Under the pieces are notes generated by a model. It did no database searches. It was not told the DNA's origin and was given only the letters and a program-made list of their open reading frames with translations. A stretch of 64,000 nt of DNA from Cucumis sativus (lineage: Eukaryota > Streptophyta > Magnoliopsida > Cucurbitales > Cucurbitaceae): NCBI RefSeq assembly GCF_000004075.3, contig NC_026657.2:6076001-6140000 (forward strand). The letters run 5' to 3'. The translations under genes were made by a program, and so were the position numbers. This document shows, one piece after another, positions 59,219 through 64,000 of this stretch. How positions within the stretch are numbered: position 1 is the first letter of the stretch; each line of letters starts with the position of its first letter.

Positions 59219-62200
59219 CTAATACGATTGGTGAGGCCACACAAAAAACTCGGCTGCTTGATGAGGTCCCACAGTCCCTGGTACTGCAATGCCTGGGCTG
59301 GTCGACTCCGATGAACCGATGGCATTAGGTTGAAGATGATGGAAGTAGTTATGGTGATACAGCACAGCTGCAGTGTCGTATGGAATGCCACAAGGGATCG
59401 GCGGGACAGCTTGCATGGCAGTGCCAAAGTTGATATTGTTGCTTCCACTGCTACATTGGGTTGCTTGATCGTGATTTGGAATTGGCTTCTGATCGGATTC
59501 CAGGCAAAGCTTCAGCCTCTTTGCTGCTCCTCCAATAGGCAGTGCACTCTTCGCAATAGCTTCCACATCATATCGACTCATCTCAAAGTTCGTCACAGCA
59601 TTCAAACCTCTAAACTTGATTGCTGCTATATCGTAAGCCTCAGCTGCTTCCTCTTCAGTAGCTGCAAGACAAGGGCCAAGTTAGCAATTAAACACTAACT
59701 CTCAATGCATCAACTCGACACAAATAGACCTACCAAATGTTCCAAGATACAAGTCCTTGTTCCCAGCAACGCGACCAATTCTCGCCTGCCATCGACCCTG
59801 TTGGTGATGCCTTGTTACACCTCTATAAATAGAAGCACCTCGCGAGAAACCACTGCTCTTTCTGATGTCCAAACAAACACATTCAGCAAACAAAGAAACA
59901 CAAACACCCACCAAAAACAAGAAACAAAACAACAAAATAGCCCATGAGTTACCTTCGCAAAGAAGCAATAAACTCTTGCCTGGTGACTTGTTTCATTTCC
60001 TCTAATTCCTTGGCATAATTCGAAACCTAAGAAAGAAAATTGAAAAAATGAGTAAACAAATACTTAAAAAAAAGAACATTGTGGATACATATGCAGAAAC
60101 ATGAACGCTACGAAGTAGATATCATAGTATATAATTTATGGAAAGAGAGAATATGTAATATTTACAGGAAAATTTGTGGTTGCTGTGGGACCCCAGTACT
60201 TCAAAGCTGCCAAATCATAAGCCCTAGCTGCTTTTTCCTCCTTATCATACCCACCTGGACATTACATACAAAAAATACATAAAATATATATTACAAAATC
60301 AATAACATAATTTCAAAGAACAAAAAGGGAAAATTTTCCATACCTAAGTAAACTGAAGAACATAGGGTTGAAATGTGAACAGGAACAGAAAAATCAGCAC
60401 CGCAGATTTTATGCAAAAGAAAATCAAAAAAGGTCAGCTCAGTAAGTCGGCAAACAAACATATTGAAGTAAAGGTCAAAGTTTTAGGCTAGTCAAAGAAA
60501 TCAAATGTCATAAATTATGACTCAAATAAGCAAATTAATTAAATAGTAAAACACGTGATTAGCAAGTGAAATCAGTTTAATTAGCCTCATCAATATATCG
60601 TATACCCCTTCTCCAATTTCTCTCTCAACATTCTAAATTCTAATTTATTTAGTTTCCTTACATAATAGTATTCCCCCAACAGAAACCAAGAGTGTTCAAT
60701 TTCATCTGCCAAACAAGAGGTCATCACTAATTCCAACTCTCCGAACCATTTCATCATTATATTGTAGAACCAAAATTAAACAATCACTTTATAATAAGTT
60801 TGTGTTCCTAGATTAACAGTGAATTAACACCATTGTAATTAGCAACTCGTCATCAACATAGATGTGTCCCTCAACAACCAAGAGAAGTTACGTTTGAAGT
60901 CTCAAAACCATTTATTTTATATTTATTCATGTGTCTGTTCACGATACAACCCACCTATATCCGTACAACAATATCTTGAAGTCTCAGAGAAAACTCATAT
61001 GGTATTAATTAAAACATAAGTGGGTGACTACAATTAATTGAACTCGAAACAACAGCAAAGAACAAAAATAAAAAAGGGAGAAAATGAAATGGGTTGGTGT
61101 GGGATAGGTATTGTCAAATCTTGAAAGATAGAAAGGAAAACAAGGAGGGGGGAAATGGTGGTGGCTTGGTCAAACCCTAGTTGGGGGATGAAGAAAGCAA
61201 AAGCAAAAGCAAAAGTAGAAGGTTAAAAACTCTTCAGAGAGAACAGATGATATGATCAGAGAGACAGACTAGTGTTTCAGACTCATGGGATGGATCCCTC
61301 TAAATTAATTAATTTAATAAATAAAGAAAACAAGCCTCTATTTCTTTCTCTGATATATAGCTGTGGATGGGAGTCGCATCAAAGTGACTACTAATTAATT
61401 CTCTCAATACAGAGAAAAATAAATAAATAAAGAGTTTAGAAAGAGGCAGATATGAAACAAAATGGCGGCACATCTGATCAAATCAATCAACAAATAAAAG
61501 AAAAAGTAAAAAAATTGGAAAAAGAATAAAAAAGAAAGAAGAGCTGGAACTGAAAATGGGAAAAAAGTACACATTACATATACCATCAGTCAATCATAAT
61601 AAAAAGACTGATGATAAATAAGAACTCAAGTTTAATTTTTTTATAAAAAAATTATTTATATCCCTTTTCTTTTCTTTTCTTTTCTTTTCTGTTCTTTTCT
61701 TTCAGATCCACCATTAAATGAATCTCTGAAGCACCCTCATGCATGCAAAAGCCTCTCTTTTTCGATTTTTTTTTTCTTTTTCAGCCTTTCTTTTCTTTTA
61801 GAATTTGAAACGAAATTTAAATGAAAAAGAAAAGAAAGTTAATATTATATCATATAATTAAGAGAGAGAGAGAGAGAGAGAGAGTTAACCTTGACGTCCT
61901 TTCCTAGCCTGACCCTCTCTTCTACAGCTGTTATCCCATAGATGCGCTTCGTATCTACCCGTCCATCTGTGCCTGCATCCACACAACCAAACACCAACAT
62001 GTTTCATCTTCTTCTCTTTCCCCCTTTAACTCAACTCAGTAGCGACTTTCTTCTCTAAAACCCATCGATAGTACTTTAAAAATATCCGCTTCTTTAACCA
62101 CTCGAAAAGAAAACTAAGAAGGTTATGAAATAGTGCGGTATAATAATAATTAAAAAGAAGAAATTATATTAACTCCCATTTCAGTAAATCACCATTAAAT

Positions 62201-63097
62201 TTTTTTTAAAGAAATAGCAAGAGATGGAGAAATAAGAAAGATGAATGAAGAAGTCACCTAGTGACTCCTCTGTAAATGGAAGTTCTCTGGCCAAAAGTGT
62301 CAGCAATTTTCTTAGAAGAATCAGAATCAACAGCCACAACGACGGGCGCAGGAGCGGTGTCGGAGGATTGAGCGACGGCGAGAGAGAGAGCACCAGTAGA
62401 GAAAGAAGGGAAATCATTGTTGGTAAGAGAAGAGTCAATAGAATGAGCAGAAGGGATATGGGTTGTAGGAATAGAAGCAGAATCATCAACTTCAGAGCCA
62501 GAGTTGGCTGAGAAAGCTTGAAAAGCTGCAATGGTTTTGAGATCTTGTTGGTCATGAGGGAAGTAAGGAGCGGAAGCATGGTCGTAAATATGAGTTAAAG
62601 AGGAATCTTGGGTGTCGGTTTGACTGTCAGAATATCGCACCATGGGAGAAGAATCACCAAGGAAATCTTCAAGCTTGGGTTGATGATGGTGGTGGTGGTG
62701 GTGGTGGTGGGTTTGGGTTTGTGGATGAAGAAAGATAGTGGTTTGGTCATCTTTGACAGCAGCAGCAGCAGCTTCTTCTTCTTGATTGTTGAAGAAAAGT
62801 TGAGATGATTTAGAGTGAGAATTAGCAGCATTATTGTTACTCCAACCTAAACAAAAACCAAAAGAGAAAGAAAAAACGAGAGAGAAATTAATGATATAGA
62901 GAGTTATATAGGTAATGTAATTGAAATGAGTGATATAGAGAGAGAGAGAGTATTATACCATGATAGAAATTGTCGAGAAGATAGTGAGGGGAGGGGGAGG
63001 AGGAGGAAGAATCAAAAGGGAGGAAGGGGGAGTCAGAAGAGCGAAGCATTTCAATGGGGGAAAGGGAGAAGGAAAGCCAATTAGTGGCAGGAGCCAT
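59219..63097 (-). CDS. AIL6-like: AINTEGUMENTA-LIKE/PLETHORA AP2-domain transcription factor (AIL6 type)
   Basis: Minus-strand exons 63097-62959, 62846-62258, 61972-61890, 60352-60344, 60254-60166, 60026-59953, 59861-59734 and 59661-59219 join to 517 aa. The N-terminus ([27 protein letters not shown], then [10 protein letters not shown]) matches AIL6/PLT3. AP2 repeat R1 spans about 236-306 and has the 10-residue insertion typical of ANT-type R1 ([13 protein letters not shown]). The linker follows. R2 spans about 338-401 ([20 protein letters not shown] to NFEMSRY). Such factors act in the nucleus downstream of auxin in shoot, root and floral meristems. Exon 4 is only 9 nt. A nine-histidine run follows QTQT near residue 90. 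AIL6 against AIL7 cannot be settled without a tree. The ANT branch lacks the miR172 site of euAP2 genes, and I saw none. Confidence 0.93.
60344..60352 (-). other. AIL6-like: 9-nt micro-exon of the AIL6-like gene
   Basis: TTTACTTAG between acceptor TTCTTCAG and donor GTATGG supplies the VYLG residues of AP2 repeat R1 (one codon position borrowed from each neighbour). A 9-nt exon here is a known ancestral feature of AP2/ANT genes. It lies 1537 bases after exon 3 and 89 bases before exon 5. Confidence 0.92.
61861..61886 (+). repeat. (GA)n microsatellite beside the AIL6 exon 3 donor
   Basis: About 13 GA dinucleotides begin a few bases inside the intron after exon 3 (exon end 61890). On the gene strand this places a CT tract directly downstream of the donor. 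Confidence 0.85.
62680..62715 (-). repeat. AIL6-like: Triplet run encoding the polyhistidine tract of AIL6-like
   Basis: A ggt/gat trinucleotide run on the plus strand encodes nine consecutive His (CAC, with a few CAT) on the minus strand, just before [10 protein letters not shown]. It is inside the coding sequence, so length changes would add or remove histidines without a frameshift. Confidence 0.85.
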
Positions 63098-64000
63098 GTA
63101 ATAGTAAATATTAGTGGTGATGAGTGTGTGAGAAATGGGAAGAGAGTAGAAAGAAGGAGATTTAAATGAGAAAAGAGAGAGGAAAGGGGATTAGGGGATT
63201 CCCATATCAGGAGAATGATGAAGAAGGAATAGTAGTATTACGAGAATCACGAAGAAGAAAAAAGATGCATGCAGAAAGAAGAAGAGAGATGAAGGAAGGA
63301 AGGAAGAAGAAAGGGGGGTGGAGGTGGAGATGAGTTATAAGGGGGGAAGAGGGTAGCGGTTCGAGTTGGTGTCAAGAACCCAACCGGCATTGAACACACA
63401 TAGGAAGAGAGATAGAGAGATAGAGAGATGACTTTTGGCACTGCGGTGAGGAAATTTTGTCTGAAACAAGGTCGCGAAACATCCGGGCTAGTACTGCAAA
63501 ATGTAGCTACCACTATATCACCCAACCAAATTTTATTTTTATCCTTTTTTTTCTAATTAACTATAATACTTTCTTTCTCTTTTACATCCCTCCCTTTTTT
63601 AATAACTTACTCTTACCATTATATATTTATCAAATTTTTAACAAATCTATATCATTTTCTTATTTATTCATTCTTTCAATTTCTTTTTACCTTCTTTTTT
63701 AAACCTATACTTTCCTTTTCTTTAACTTTTTTCAAATTATTTCTCATACTTCCAATTTTAATACTTAGATTCAAATATATAATTACATTTTTCTATACAA
63801 AAAATATATAATTATCTAAATTATTTTATAGAAAAATTGTAAAAAAAATATTTACCTTTTGTCTTCTAGTGGTACAGTGGTTTTGAGTATAAATAGTTGG
63901 TCAAGTTTTTCTTTTTTTTAAAAAAAACCTTATTTAAATGGTAAAGAAGTTTAGTTATTATAACTAATTAAATCTAACAATTTCCTAATAATTTTATCAA
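63098..64000. other. 5' flank of the AIL6-like gene
   Basis: GA-rich and polypurine on the plus strand (CT-rich on the gene strand) to about 63450, consistent with leader and proximal promoter, including a (GATAGA)n-like run at 63408-63428. From about 63520 it is strongly AT-rich. No other gene before the window edge. Confidence 0.5.

Overview
This is a window of plant nuclear DNA. The genes have GT-AG introns and AT-rich non-coding sequence, and all seven intact genes belong to plant families. The repeats point to the cucurbit family: copies of a short repeat built on tatca/tgatag motifs near 26.6 and 56.2 kb, and a foldback element of a type I associate with cucurbits. That placement is an inference from memory of the repeats and was not tested by a search.

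Layout. 1-1.27 kb: the decayed 3' end of a LINE with a poly(A) tail. 3.36-6.55 kb (+): a membrane-anchored GH9 endoglucanase of the KORRIGAN1 type, 622 aa. 8.37-12.1 kb (-): a TVP38/TMEM64 (SNARE-associated, VTT-domain) membrane protein, 314 aa. 12.1-28.8 kb: a long stretch without a gene, holding nested and dispersed repeats, a foldback MITE, a pair of ~0.74-kb direct repeats and LTR-like fragments. 28.87-30.87 kb (-): PASTICCINO2, the very-long-chain 3-hydroxyacyl-CoA dehydratase, 221 aa in nine exons. 32.66-41.42 kb (-): a plastid mechanosensitive channel of the MSL2/MSL3 type, 724 aa, with a 1.6-kb Mutator-like non-autonomous element inside one intron. 42.4-45.4 kb: a Ty3/gypsy gag relic with its primer-binding site, then a broken MULE transposase. 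47.65-51.59 kb (+): a NETWORKED2-type actin-binding protein, 1219 aa. 52.20-55.87 kb (-): an ecdysoneless (ECD/SGT1-like) protein, 653 aa, convergent with the NET gene. 59.22-63.10 kb (-): an AINTEGUMENTA-LIKE/PLETHORA transcription factor of the AIL6 type, 517 aa.

I joined exons by hand from translated homology plus splice sites. For all seven genes the joined exons give one open frame whose length is divisible by three, which is good internal support. The genes do not form a pathway. Three of them bear on cell growth and organ initiation: KOR (cellulose), PAS2 (very-long-chain lipids) and AIL6 (meristem identity). I found no convincing tRNA, rRNA or CRISPR, and no undescribed multi-gene system. 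The most interesting signals are the element in the MSL intron with its exact 10-bp target duplication, an alternative splice donor that would switch the MSL N-terminus, an unusual residue beside the PAS2 catalytic tyrosine, and layered repeat structures in the gene-free region.
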